A DNA stretch of 64,000 nt. Origin: Luteimonas sp. MC1750 (GTDB lineage: Bacteria > Pseudomonadota > Gammaproteobacteria > Xanthomonadales > Xanthomonadaceae). Below the pieces are notes generated by a model that worked only from the letters and a program-made list of their open reading frames with translations, searched no databases and was not told the origin of the DNA. The stretch spans positions 1,488,001-1,552,000 of the forward strand of contig NZ_CP067113.1 in assembly GCF_016615955.1 (NCBI RefSeq), given 5' to 3'. How positions within the stretch are numbered: position 1 is the first letter of the stretch; each line of letters begins with the position of its first letter. Made by a program: the position numbers and the translations under genes. Positions 18,044-27,189 of the stretch are shown in pieces.

Positions 18044-19174
18044 ATGCACGCTATCCGCCCTGTCGTCCGACGTCGTATCGCCGGTCCCGCCGCCCTGTTC
18101 CTGGCCTCCATGCTGCTGCTTGCAGGCTGCGGCAACAGTGCCGGCGAGGACGGCAAGAAGGAGGATGAAGCCCCGCCGCCGGTGACCGTGGAGGCCGTGG
18201 CCGCCGAGCCGCGCGCGATGGCCGCCAGCTACAGCGGCAGCGCCTCGCTCGAGGCGCGCGCCGAAGCCCAGGTGGTCGCCAAGACCTCCGGCGTCGCGCT
18301 GCAGGTGCTGGTGGAGGAGGGCGACCTGGTGCGCGCCGGCCAGCCGCTGGTTCGCATCGATGCCGACCGCGCGCGGCTCAACCTGGCCCAGGCCGACGTG
18401 CAGGTGAAGAAGCTCGAGGCCAACTTCCGCCGCGCCAGCGAGCTGGTCAAGCAGCAGATGGTCAGCGTGGGCGACCACGACCAGCTGCGCTACGACCTCG
18501 AGAACGCGCGGGCGATGCTGCGGATGGCCCAGCTGGAACTGTCGTACACCAGCGTCACCGCGCCGATCTCCGGCGTGGTCGCCTCGCGCTCGATCAAGCC
18601 GGGCAACTTCGTCCAGATCAACACCCCGATCATCCGCATCGTCGACAACTCGCGCCTGGAGGCCACGCTCAACGTGCCCGAGCGCGACCTGACCACGCTG
18701 CGCGAGGGCCTGCCCGTGCGCATGCAGGTCGACGCGCTGCAGGGCCGGACCTTCCAGGGCGTGGTGGACCGCATCGCGCCGGTGGTGGACTCGGGCAGCG
18801 GCACGTTCCGCGTGGTCTGCGCCTTCGATCCCGACGACGACGGCGCACTGCAGCCGGGCATGTTCGCGCGCATCGGCATCGACTACGACAGCCGCGCCGC
18901 GGCGCTGGCGATCCCGCGCACGGCGCTGCTGGAGGACGACGGCGAGCCGGCCGTGTACGTGGTGCGCGACGGCAAGGCCGTGCGCACCGCCATCACCACC
19001 GGCTATGTCGACGGCGCCTTCATCGAAGTACGCGAGGGACTGGTCGAGGGCGAGCGCGTGGTCACCGCCGGCAAGGTCGCGCTGCGCGACGGCAGCGCGG
19101 TGCAGGTGATCGGTGATGCGCCGGTCGCGGTCGCCGCGGCCGAGGGCGACGCGAAGGCTGAAGGCGCGCAGTGA
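18044..19174 (+). CDS. RND efflux periplasmic adaptor (membrane fusion protein)
   Basis: A 376-residue adaptor. The signal sequence after MHAIRPVVRRR ends in LLLAGC, a lipobox, so it is an inner-membrane lipoprotein in the AcrA/MdtA style. A lipoyl-like half motif (AEAQVVAKTSGVALQVLVEE, GDLVRAGQPLVRIDADR), a helical hairpin (about residues 105-150) and the second half (SVTAPISGVVASRSIKPGNF) follow. The beta-barrel domain comes next (LEATLNVPERDLTTLREGLP). The start is uncertain: ATG 18044 gives a clean signal peptide, while ATG 18005 is preceded by GTGGGG. It overlaps the first pump gene by one base. No outer-membrane channel gene is present. Confidence 0.9.
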   Translation: MHAIRPVVRRRIAGPAALFLASMLLLAGCGNSAGEDGKKEDEAPPPVTVEAVAAEPRAMAASYSGSASLEARAEAQVVAKTSGVALQVLVEEGDLVRAGQPLVRIDADRARLNLAQADVQVKKLEANFRRASELVKQQMVSVGDHDQLRYDLENARAMLRMAQLELSYTSVTAPISGVVASRSIKPGNFVQINTPIIRIVDNSRLEATLNVPERDLTTLREGLPVRMQVDALQGRTFQGVVDRIAPVVDSGSGTFRVVCAFDPDDDGALQPGMFARIGIDYDSRAAALAIPRTALLEDDGEPAVYVVRDGKAVRTAITTGYVDGAFIEVREGLVEGERVVTAGKVALRDGSAVQVIGDAPVAVAAAEGDAKAEGAQ

Positions 19175-22100
19175 TGTCGACCCAGCAGGGGAACGGGATG
19201 GAACACTCTGCCGAGGGGGCGGCTGCCGGGGGCGTCGACGGAACCGTGCGCGCCGACGGCCTGGTCGGATTCTCGGTACGGCGCCGGGTGACGGTGGCGA
19301 TGGTGACGGTCAGCATGCTGCTGTTCGGACTGATCGCGCTCGGCAACCTCAAGGTCAACCTGCTGCCGGACATCAGCTATCCGACGCTGACCGTGCGCAC
19401 CGAATACACCGGCGCCGCGCCGCAGGAAATCGAGACCCTGGTCAGCGAGCCGGTCGAAGAGGCCCTAGGCGTGGTCAAGGGCGTGCGCAAGCTGCGCTCG
19501 GTCTCGCGCACCGGGCAGAGCGACGTGGTGCTCGAGTTCGCCTGGGGCACCGACATGGACCAGGCCAGCCTCGAGGTGCGCGACAAGCTCGACACGCTGG
19601 CACTGCCGCTCGAGGTCGAGCCGCCGGTGCTGCTGCGCTTCAACCCGTCCACCGAGCCGATCCTGCGCCTGGCGCTGAGCGCGGGCGAGGGCGACGGCGA
19701 TGCGTCGCGACAGCTCACCCTGCTGCGCCGCTACGCCGACGACGATCTCAAGAAGAAGCTGGAGCCGGTGACCGGCGTCGCCGCGATCAAGATCGGCGGC
19801 GGTCTCGAGGACGAGATCCAGGTCGAGCTCGACCTGCAGGCGCTGGCACGCATCGGCCTTGCGCCGGATGCCGTGGTCCAGCGCCTGCGCGAGGAGAACA
19901 TCAACCTGTCCGGCGGGCGCCTCGAGCAGGGCACCCAGCGCTACCTGGTGCGCACCATCAACCAGTTCGCGACCGTGGACGAGATCCGCGGGATGCTGGT
20001 CGCCACCCAGTCGGGTGGCGGCGGTGCCGGCGGCGCGGACGAGGTGGCGCGCATCGCGGCCGCCTCGGGCGACGCTTCGGTGATGGCCGCGGCGATGTCG
20101 GCACAGAACGCGGCCGCGGCCTCCAACCGGGTCGTGGCGGACGGCCGCGCCGTGCGCCTGGGCGACGTCGCCGAGGTCCGCCAGGGCTGGAAGGAACGCG
20201 AGGCGATCATCCGCCTGGACGGGCGCGAGGCGGTGGAGCTCGCGATCTACAAGGAGGGCGACGCCAACACCGTGGCCACGGCGGCGGCGGTCGACGAGCG
20301 CCTGCAACGGATCCGCAAGGAACTGCCGCCCGGCGTGGCGCTGGACGTGGTCGACGACCAGGCGCGCTTCATCCGCGCCGCGATCTCCGACGTGCGCACC
20401 GACGCGCTGTTCGGCGGCACGCTGGCGATCCTGGTGATCTTCCTGTTCCTGCGCAGCGGCTGGAGCACCTTCGTGGTCGGCATCTCGCTGCCGGTCTCGA
20501 TCATCACCACCTTCTTCTTCATGGACCAGATGGGCCTGAGCCTCAACGTCATGTCGCTGGGCGGCCTTGCGCTGGCCACCGGCCTGGTGGTCGACGACTC
20601 TATCGTGGTGCTGGAGAGCATCGCCAAGGCGCGCGAGCGCGGGCTGGGCATCATCGACGCGGCCATCGCCGGGACGCGCGAGGTCGGCATGGCCGTGGTG
20701 GCGTCCACGCTGACGATCATCGCGGTGTTCCTGCCGCTGGTGTTCGTCGAGGGCATCGCCGGCCAGCTGTTCCGCGACCAGGCACTGACCATCGCGCTGG
20801 CGGTCGGCATCTCGCTGGTGGTGGCGATGACCCTGATCCCGATGCTGAGCGCGCTGAAGTCGCCGGCGCCGATGGCATTCCAGGAAGAAGAGCCGCATCC
20901 GCCGTGGCGTCCGACGTCGCGCTGGCAGCGTCCGTTCGCGGCGGCGTCGCGCTGGACGGGCCGCTTCGCGCGTGGCGCCGCGTTCGGCATCTCCTGGGTG
21001 CTGATCCGCGCCGGACGGCTGCTGTCGACGGTGGTCGGCCGGCCGATGGGCGCGGCCAGCCGGATGGCGATGGCGCCCTACGACCGCGCCGAGCGAGGCT
21101 ACCTGCGCGTGCTGCCGGGTGCGCTCGCGCGGCCACGCCTGGTGCTGGGCGTGGCGGCTGCCGCCTTCGTCCTCAGCATGGCGATCGTGCCGACGCTGGG
21201 CACCGACCTGATCCCGCAGCTGGCGCAGGACCGGTTCGAGATGACGATGCGCCTGCCGCCCGGCACACCGCTGCGCGAGACCGACGCCATGATGCGTCGC
21301 GTGCAGCAGGCGCACGCGGACGACGAGGGCGTGTCCGTGCTCTTCGGCGTCAGCGGCACCGGCACGCGCCTGGACGCCAACCCCACCGACAGCGGCGAGA
21401 ACGTCGGCAAGCTGTCGGTGGTGATGGAGGGCGGTGGCAGCGAAGCCGTGGAAGCGCGGCTGACCGAGGGCCTGCGCGACACGATGCAGGGCCAGGCCGG
21501 CGCGCAGGTGGACTTCAGCCGTCCGGCGCTCTTCAGCTTCTCCAGCCCTCTGGAGATCGAGCTGCGCGGCCACGATCTCGACCAGCTCGCCGCCGCCGGC
21601 GGCCGCCTGGCCGAGCTGCTGCGGCAAAGCCCGCACTACGCCGACGTGAAATCGACGGTGGAGCAGGGCGCGCCCGAGATCCGCATCGTCTTCGACCAGG
21701 AACGCGCCGGGGCCATGGGCCTGACCACGCGCCAGGTGGCCGACGCGGTGGTCAACTCGGTGCGCGGCGAAGTGGCCACACGCTACGACTTCCGCGACCG
21801 CAAGATCGACGTGCTGGTGCGGGCGCGCGAGTCCGAACGTGATTCGGTGCGCGCCATCCGCGACCTGATCATCAACCCCGGCGCGGCGCGCCCGGTGCGT
21901 CTGTCGACCGTCGCCGACGTGGTCGCGACCACCGGCCCGAGCGAGATCCATCGCGCCGACCTGGGCCGGGTCGCCGTGGTCTCGGCCAACCTGCGCGACA
22001 TCGACCTGGGTGCCGCGGTGCAGGACGTCGAAGCGCTGGTGGCCGCCAATCCGCTGGGCGCCGGCATCGGGATGCACATCGGCGGCCAGGGCGAGGAGCT

Positions 22101-22692
22101 GGCGGAGTCGATGTCCTCGCTGCTGTTCGCCTTCGGCCTGGCGATCTTCATGGTCTACCTGGTGATGGCCTCGCAGTTCGAGTCGCTGCTGCACCCGTTC
22201 GTGATCCTGTTCACCATCCCGCTGGCGATGGTCGGCGCGGTGCTGGCGCTGCTCATGACCGGCAACACGATCTCGGTCGTGGTGTTCATCGGCCTGATCC
22301 TGATGGTGGGCCTGGTGGTCAAGAACGCGATCATCCTGATCGACAAGGTCAACCAGCTGCGCGAGGCCGGGGTGGCCAAGCGCGATGCCCTGGTGGAGGG
22401 CGCGCGCTCGCGCCTGCGGCCGATCGTGATGACCACGCTGTCGACGCTGTTCGGCTTCATGCCGCTGGCCCTGGCCTTCGGCGAGGGCGCGGAGGTGCGC
22501 TCGCCGATGGCGATCACGGTGATCGGCGGCCTGCTGGTGTCGACCCTGCTGACCCTGCTGGTGATCCCGGTGGTCTACGACCTGCTCGACCGCCGCGGCG
22601 ACGCCTGGTACCTCGAGCGTGGCCGCCGCGCGCGCATCGCCGCCGGCAACGACACCGATGCCGATCGCGAATCCGGCGGGCTGCCGGCATGA
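19174..22692 (+). CDS. RND-family efflux pump permease, first of tandem pair
   Basis: A 1172-residue AcrB/MdtB-type permease. The N-terminal helix (FSVRRRVTVAMVTVSMLLFG) leads into the porter domain, and the 12-helix pattern is complete. The proton-relay residues of AcrB are conserved: the Asp pair in GLVVDDSIVV (nt 20593-20598) and the Lys in LVVKNAIILID (nt 22321-22323). A loop of about 100 extra residues after helix 6 (PMAFQEEEPHPPWRPTSRW to RAERGY) makes it longer than the usual 1030-1050. The start is taken at ATG 19174, overlapping the adaptor stop; ATG 19198 with AGGGG upstream is an alternative. The substrate is unknown. Confidence 0.93.
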   Translation: MSTQQGNGMEHSAEGAAAGGVDGTVRADGLVGFSVRRRVTVAMVTVSMLLFGLIALGNLKVNLLPDISYPTLTVRTEYTGAAPQEIETLVSEPVEEALGVVKGVRKLRSVSRTGQSDVVLEFAWGTDMDQASLEVRDKLDTLALPLEVEPPVLLRFNPSTEPILRLALSAGEGDGDASRQLTLLRRYADDDLKKKLEPVTGVAAIKIGGGLEDEIQVELDLQALARIGLAPDAVVQRLREENINLSGGRLEQGTQRYLVRTINQFATVDEIRGMLVATQSGGGGAGGADEVARIAAASGDASVMAAAMSAQNAAAASNRVVADGRAVRLGDVAEVRQGWKEREAIIRLDGREAVELAIYKEGDANTVATAAAVDERLQRIRKELPPGVALDVVDDQARFIRAAISDVRTDALFGGTLAILVIFLFLRSGWSTFVVGISLPVSIITTFFFMDQMGLSLNVMSLGGLALATGLVVDDSIVVLESIAKARERGLGIIDAAIAGTREVGMAVVASTLTIIAVFLPLVFVEGIAGQLFRDQALTIALAVGISLVVAMTLIPMLSALKSPAPMAFQEEEPHPPWRPTSRWQRPFAAASRWTGRFARGAAFGISWVLIRAGRLLSTVVGRPMGAASRMAMAPYDRAERGYLRVLPGALARPRLVLGVAAAAFVLSMAIVPTLGTDLIPQLAQDRFEMTMRLPPGTPLRETDAMMRRVQQAHADDEGVSVLFGVSGTGTRLDANPTDSGENVGKLSVVMEGGGSEAVEARLTEGLRDTMQGQAGAQVDFSRPALFSFSSPLEIELRGHDLDQLAAAGGRLAELLRQSPHYADVKSTVEQGAPEIRIVFDQERAGAMGLTTRQVADAVVNSVRGEVATRYDFRDRKIDVLVRARESERDSVRAIRDLIINPGAARPVRLSTVADVVATTGPSEIHRADLGRVAVVSANLRDIDLGAAVQDVEALVAANPLGAGIGMHIGGQGEELAESMSSLLFAFGLAIFMVYLVMASQFESLLHPFVILFTIPLAMVGAVLALLMTGNTISVVVFIGLILMVGLVVKNAIILIDKVNQLREAGVAKRDALVEGARSRLRPIVMTTLSTLFGFMPLALAFGEGAEVRSPMAITVIGGLLVSTLLTLLVIPVVYDLLDRRGDAWYLERGRRARIAAGNDTDADRESGGLPA

Positions 22693-25600
22693 CCGTCGCC
22701 GAGTTCAGCCTGCGGCGGCCGGTCACCACGGTGATGCTGTTCGTGTCGCTGGTGGTGGTCGGGCTGATCGCGGCCTTCCGCCTGCCGCTGGAGGCGCTGC
22801 CCGACGTGTCGGCGCCGTTCCTGTTCGTGCAGCTGCCCTACGAGGGGTCGTCGCCGGAGGAAGTGGAGCGCAACCTGCTGCGTCCGGCCGAAGAGGCGCT
22901 GGCCACGATGACCGGCATCAAACGGATGCGCGGCCAGGCCGATGCCAACGGCGCCGGCGTGTTCCTGGAGTTCCGCGACTGGGACCGGGACATCGCGATC
23001 ACCGCGTCCGAGGCGCGCGAGCGCCTGGATGCGATCCGCGACGAGCTTCCCGACGACTTCCGCCGCTACTTCGTCTTCAAGTGGTCGAGCGGCGACCAGG
23101 CGATCCTGCGCGTGCGCCTGGCCGGCGACGTCGACCTGTCGGCGTCCTACGACCTGCTGGACCGGCTGCTCAAGCGGCGCATCGAGCGCGTGCCCGGTGT
23201 CGCCCGGGTGGAGATCAACGGCGCGCCCGCCAACGAGGTCGAGATCGCGATCGATCCGGACCGGCTCAACGCGCACGGCGTGGCGCTGAACACGCTGGCC
23301 GAGCGCCTGCGCACGGTCAATTTCTCGGTCTCGGCCGGCATGCTCGAGGACGGCGGCGTGCGCCTGCGCGTGCAGCCGCAGGGCGAGATCGCCTCGCTCG
23401 ACCAGCTGCGTGAACTGGTCATCGACCAGGCCGGGCTGCGCCTGGGCGACGTCGCCGAGGTGCACCTGAAGCCTGCGCGCATGGAGTACGCGCGCCGTCT
23501 CGACGGGCGCAAGGCGGTGGGCCTGGAGGTGTTCAAGGAGCGCGATGCGAACCTCGTGGAGGTTTCGCGCGGGGCGCTGGCCGAGCTGCGTGCCGCGGCG
23601 GACGAGCCGGGGCTGGAAGGCATCGACTTCAAGGTGATGCAGGACATGGGCGACACCGTGACCAGCTCGCTGATCGAGCTGGCGGAAGCCGGTGCCGTCG
23701 GGCTGCTGCTCTCGATCGCTGTGTTGTTCTTCTTCCTGCGCCACTGGCCGTCGACGCTGATGGTGACGCTGGCGATCCCGATCTGTTTCATCATGACCCT
23801 CGGGTTCATGCATTTCTTCGGTGTCACCCTCAACGTGCTGAGCCTGATGGGCCTGCTGCTCGCGGTCGGCATGCTGGTCGACAACGCGGTGGTGGTGGTG
23901 GAGAGCATCTACCAGGAGCGCGAGCGCGATCCGGGCAACCCGGTGCGGGCCTCGCTGGCCGGGACGAAGCACGTCGCCATCGCGCTTTCGGCGGGCACCC
24001 TGTGCCACTGCATCGTGTTCCTGCCCAACCTGCTGGGCGAGGTCAACGACATCAGCATCTTCATGGCCCAGATCGCGATCACCATCTCGGTGTCGCTGCT
24101 GGCCTCGTGGCTGGTCGCGGTCAGCCTGATCCCGATGCTCTCGGCGCGCATGCGCACGCCGCCGGCGCTGGTGGAGAAGGGCGGCGCGATCCGCCGGCTG
24201 CAGGACCGCTACGCGCGACTGCTGCGCTGGACCCTGGTGCACCGCGGCTGGAGCGTGGCGGGCATCGTGCTGGTGGTCGCGCTGAGCCTGGTGCCGATCA
24301 AGGGCACCACCTTCGACATGTTCGGCGGCGGCGACCAGGGCGAGATCCAGCTCTACTACAAGTGGAACGGCGGCTACACGCTGCCGCAGATGTCGGAGGA
24401 GGTGGCGCGGGTCGAAGCCTTCCTCGAGGACAACCGCGAGCGCTTCCGCATCACCCAGGTCTATTCGTACTTCAGCGAAGGCGACGACGCCGGAACGTTG
24501 ATCACCTTCGAGGATGGCATCGCCGACGTGCGGCCGCTGTCGGAGGCGATCAGCAAGGAGCTGCCGAAGTCGGCACGCGCCGAGGTCGGCGTCTCGGGTC
24601 CGGGCGGGCAGGGCGGTGGCGGGGGTGGCATGGGCCAGAACGTCAGCGTGCAGCTGGTGGGCGACAGCGCATCGGTGCTGCGCGAACTGGGCGATGGGCT
24701 GGTCCCCATGCTCGAGGCGCGGCCGGAGCTGCGCGACGTGCGCATCGATGGCGGCGCCAGCACCGACGAACTGGCGGTACGCGTCGACCGCGACCGCGCC
24801 GCGGCGTTCGGCTTCAGCGCGCAGCAGGTGTCGTCGTTCGTGTCGATGGCACTGCGTGGCACCCAGCTGCGCGAGTACCGGCGGGAAGAAACCGAGGTGC
24901 CGGTCTGGGTGCGCTTCAGCGGCGCGCAGGAGTACGGGCCGGCCGACATCGCCGGGTTCATGGTGCGCTCGCCGGACGGGCGCCAGGTGCCGCTGTCGGC
25001 GATGGTCGACCTGGAGGTGACGCCTTCGGCGACCCAGATCACGCGCCACGACCGCCAGACCGCGCTCGGCGTGCAGGCCAACCTGGAAGGCGAGGCGACC
25101 ATGGAGGAGGCGCGCAAGGCCATGGAAGCCGTGCTGGGTTCGGTGTCCCTGCCGCCGGGCTATGGCCACTCGTTCTCCGGCAGCGGCTTCGAGGAAAGCG
25201 AGCAGGCGGTGCAGCAGATGCTGTTCAACTTCGTGCTGGCGCTGGTGATGATCTACGTGGTGATGGCGGCGGTGTTCGAGTCGCTGCTGTTCCCGTCGGC
25301 GATCATGAGTTGCGTGGTGTTCTCGATCCTCGGGGTGTTCTGGCTGTTCTGGATCACCGGCACCTCGTTCACGATCATGGCCTTCATCGGCATCCTGGTG
25401 CTGATGGGCGTGGTGGTGAACAACGGCATCGTGATGGTCGAGCACATCAACAACCTGCGCCGCCGTGGCCTGTCGCGCACCGATGCGCTGGTCGAAGGCA
25501 GCCGCGAACGCCTGCGCCCGATCCTGATGACCATGGGCACGGCGATCCTGGCGATGGTGCCGATCTCGCTCAGCGAGACGGTGGTGCTGGGCGGCCTTGC

Positions 25601-25778
25601 GTATTCGCCGATGGCGCGCGCGGTGGCTGGCGGCCTGGCGTTCTCGACCGTGGTCAGCCTGCTGTTCCTGCCGACGATCTACGCGATCCTCGACGACCTG
25701 GCCAACGGGACCTCGCGCCTGCTGCGGCGGGCGCGTGGGCCAGGCAGGGAAGGGCGGGTGGCGGACGCGGCGGCCTGA
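22689..25778 (+). CDS. RND-family efflux pump permease, second of tandem pair, altered proton relay
   Basis: A 1029-residue RND permease starting MTVAEFSLRRPVTTVMLFVS, joined to the previous gene by a four-base ATGA overlap. Porter and membrane domains are full length. Two residues that carry protons in AcrB differ: the Asp pair is D398-N399 (GMLVDNAVVV), and the helix-10 Lys is N911 (VVVNNGIVMVE). R-P of the later relay (RLRPILMT) is kept. A Gly-rich stretch (GPGGQGGGGGGMGQ, about residue 637) sits in the periplasmic part. With one adaptor and two pumps the layout resembles mdtABC, whose pumps form a mixed trimer. A REP pair follows. Confidence 0.92.
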   Translation: MTVAEFSLRRPVTTVMLFVSLVVVGLIAAFRLPLEALPDVSAPFLFVQLPYEGSSPEEVERNLLRPAEEALATMTGIKRMRGQADANGAGVFLEFRDWDRDIAITASEARERLDAIRDELPDDFRRYFVFKWSSGDQAILRVRLAGDVDLSASYDLLDRLLKRRIERVPGVARVEINGAPANEVEIAIDPDRLNAHGVALNTLAERLRTVNFSVSAGMLEDGGVRLRVQPQGEIASLDQLRELVIDQAGLRLGDVAEVHLKPARMEYARRLDGRKAVGLEVFKERDANLVEVSRGALAELRAAADEPGLEGIDFKVMQDMGDTVTSSLIELAEAGAVGLLLSIAVLFFFLRHWPSTLMVTLAIPICFIMTLGFMHFFGVTLNVLSLMGLLLAVGMLVDNAVVVVESIYQERERDPGNPVRASLAGTKHVAIALSAGTLCHCIVFLPNLLGEVNDISIFMAQIAITISVSLLASWLVAVSLIPMLSARMRTPPALVEKGGAIRRLQDRYARLLRWTLVHRGWSVAGIVLVVALSLVPIKGTTFDMFGGGDQGEIQLYYKWNGGYTLPQMSEEVARVEAFLEDNRERFRITQVYSYFSEGDDAGTLITFEDGIADVRPLSEAISKELPKSARAEVGVSGPGGQGGGGGGMGQNVSVQLVGDSASVLRELGDGLVPMLEARPELRDVRIDGGASTDELAVRVDRDRAAAFGFSAQQVSSFVSMALRGTQLREYRREETEVPVWVRFSGAQEYGPADIAGFMVRSPDGRQVPLSAMVDLEVTPSATQITRHDRQTALGVQANLEGEATMEEARKAMEAVLGSVSLPPGYGHSFSGSGFEESEQAVQQMLFNFVLALVMIYVVMAAVFESLLFPSAIMSCVVFSILGVFWLFWITGTSFTIMAFIGILVLMGVVVNNGIVMVEHINNLRRRGLSRTDALVEGSRERLRPILMTMGTAILAMVPISLSETVVLGGLAYSPMARAVAGGLAFSTVVSLLFLPTIYAILDDLANGTSRLLRRARGPGREGRVADAAA

Positions 25779-25780
25779 AG

Positions 25781-25882
25781 CGATCGCGGCTGTAGCCGCT
25801 CCTGCAGGAGCGGCTCACCGGGCAGCGACACCGGCGACCCCGACCCGGCGCCCCGCTGTAGGAGCGGCTACAGCCGCGATCG
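25781..25882. repeat. Inverted pair of REP palindromes (BIME-like)
   Basis: CTGTAGGAGCGGCTACAGCC followed by GCGATCG (25856-25882) and its inverted copy (25781-25807) match at 26 of 27 positions. Each contains its own GTAGGAGCGGCTAC palindrome. The pair is separated by 48 bp and lies exactly between two convergent genes. GTAGGAGCGGCTACAGCCGC-type REP sequences are common in Pseudomonas and xanthomonads, where they are mobilised by RAYT transposases. It can also fold into a strong terminator in both directions. Confidence 0.88.
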
Positions 25883-25890
25883 GGCTGGCC

Positions 25891-27162
25891 TCAGGCGAAC
25901 ACCTTGCCCAGGATCCTCAGCCCGCCCGTCCACACGCCGATCGCGGTGCCCAGGCTGGTCAGGAAGAAGTTGAGCAGCACCCGCGCGACGCGGTTGCGCC
26001 ACCAGCCGCGCGCGGTGTTCACGTCCTCGCGCAGCGCCATGAAATCGGCGTAGGTCGGCTTGCGGAGCGCCGCCTCGACCACCGCGCTGACCGTGCCCGA
26101 CGCCAGCGCCGGATGCAGGGGCGTCAGCGGCGAGGCCACGAAGGCCGACAGGATGCTCAGCGGGTGGCCGCCCGCGATCGCGCAGCCGAGCGCACCCAGC
26201 GTGCCGGTGACCAGCACCCACTGCAGCATCAGGTCCGTGCCCACGTCCAGGCCGCCCTGCCAGAAGCCCCAGGCGAAGCCGCCGATCACCACGGTGGCGA
26301 TCACCAGCTCCATCCACGGAACGCGCGACTTCGGCTTCACCTCTTCCAGTGACTCGCGCACCTGCGCGGGCGGCGCCACGTCGTCGCGCAGGTGGTTGGC
26401 CAGGCCCTTGAGGTGTCCCGCGCCGACCACGGCCAGCACCTCGCGCGCGCCTGCCGGCACCTCGCGCAGGCGTGCGGCCATGTAGCGGTCGCGCTCGGCG
26501 ATGATCACCTCGTAGAGCTCGGGGGTCTCGCCGGCGAACTCGCTGAAGCTCGACTCCAGCACGTCGCCCTGCTTGAGCCGCTCGATCTCGTCCTCGCCGA
26601 CCTCGTCGCTGGACAGCAGCCCCATCAGCAGGCTGGCGCTGACCTTGGCGTGGCCCCACCAGCCCAGGCGCTGCATGGCGCGCTTGAAGGTCAGGCCGAC
26701 GTTGCGGTCGATGAGCTGGAGCGACAGGCCGCGCGCGTTGGCGTCGGCGGCCGCGGCCTTGAGCTCCGCGCCGGGTTCGACGCCCATCTGCTCGGCCAGG
26801 CGGCGCTGGTAGGCGGCCAGCGCCAGGTTCGCGGCGAACAGGGGGGTCTTGCCCTCGCGCAGCACCTTGACCAGGTCCATCCGTCCCAGCGCCTCGGGAT
26901 CGGTCATGGCCTGCAGCCGCTGCTCGTCCAGCTCGACCGCGACCGTGTCATAGGCGCCGGTGGCGATCGCCGCGCGCACTGCATCGACGCTGGCGCGCGA
27001 GACGTGGGCGGTGCCGAGCAGGGTGTAGCGCACGCCGTCGCGCTCGACGATGGTGTGCGGCTGGCTGGCAAGGTCGAAGCCCGCGCCGGCAGGTCCGGAG
27101 GCGTCGGCGCGTGGGGCGGCGGGGCCGGGCCCTGCGTCAGGCAGGGCGGGAGTGTCGGTCAT
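25891..27162 (-). CDS. TraB/PrgY-family membrane protein
   Basis: A 423-residue TraB-family protein. The N-terminal EreA/GumN-like domain shows YTLLGTAHVSRASVDAVRAA, VAVELDEQRLQAM and, later, AVVGAGHLKGLANHL; the two Gly-x-x-His motifs are the family's proposed metal-binding residues. The C-terminal part (about residues 280-420) has four or more membrane helices. PrgY, a relative, is thought to degrade or bind a peptide pheromone, but most bacterial members have no proven role. It lies 27 bp after aguB on the same strand, at the end of the agu operon. The first 35 residues are Pro/Ala-rich and may be a late addition. Confidence 0.87.
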   Translation of the reverse strand: MTDTPALPDAGPGPAAPRADASGPAGAGFDLASQPHTIVERDGVRYTLLGTAHVSRASVDAVRAAIATGAYDTVAVELDEQRLQAMTDPEALGRMDLVKVLREGKTPLFAANLALAAYQRRLAEQMGVEPGAELKAAAADANARGLSLQLIDRNVGLTFKRAMQRLGWWGHAKVSASLLMGLLSSDEVGEDEIERLKQGDVLESSFSEFAGETPELYEVIIAERDRYMAARLREVPAGAREVLAVVGAGHLKGLANHLRDDVAPPAQVRESLEEVKPKSRVPWMELVIATVVIGGFAWGFWQGGLDVGTDLMLQWVLVTGTLGALGCAIAGGHPLSILSAFVASPLTPLHPALASGTVSAVVEAALRKPTYADFMALREDVNTARGWWRNRVARVLLNFFLTSLGTAIGVWTGGLRILGKVFA

Positions 27163-27189
27163 GGAAGTCCGTGGTCGCGCGCAGGCGCG

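Noticed and set aside
22575..25445. Open frame of about 950 codons antisense to the second RND pump
   Set aside because: It is His/Arg/Gln-rich shadow coding opposite a complete RND permease.
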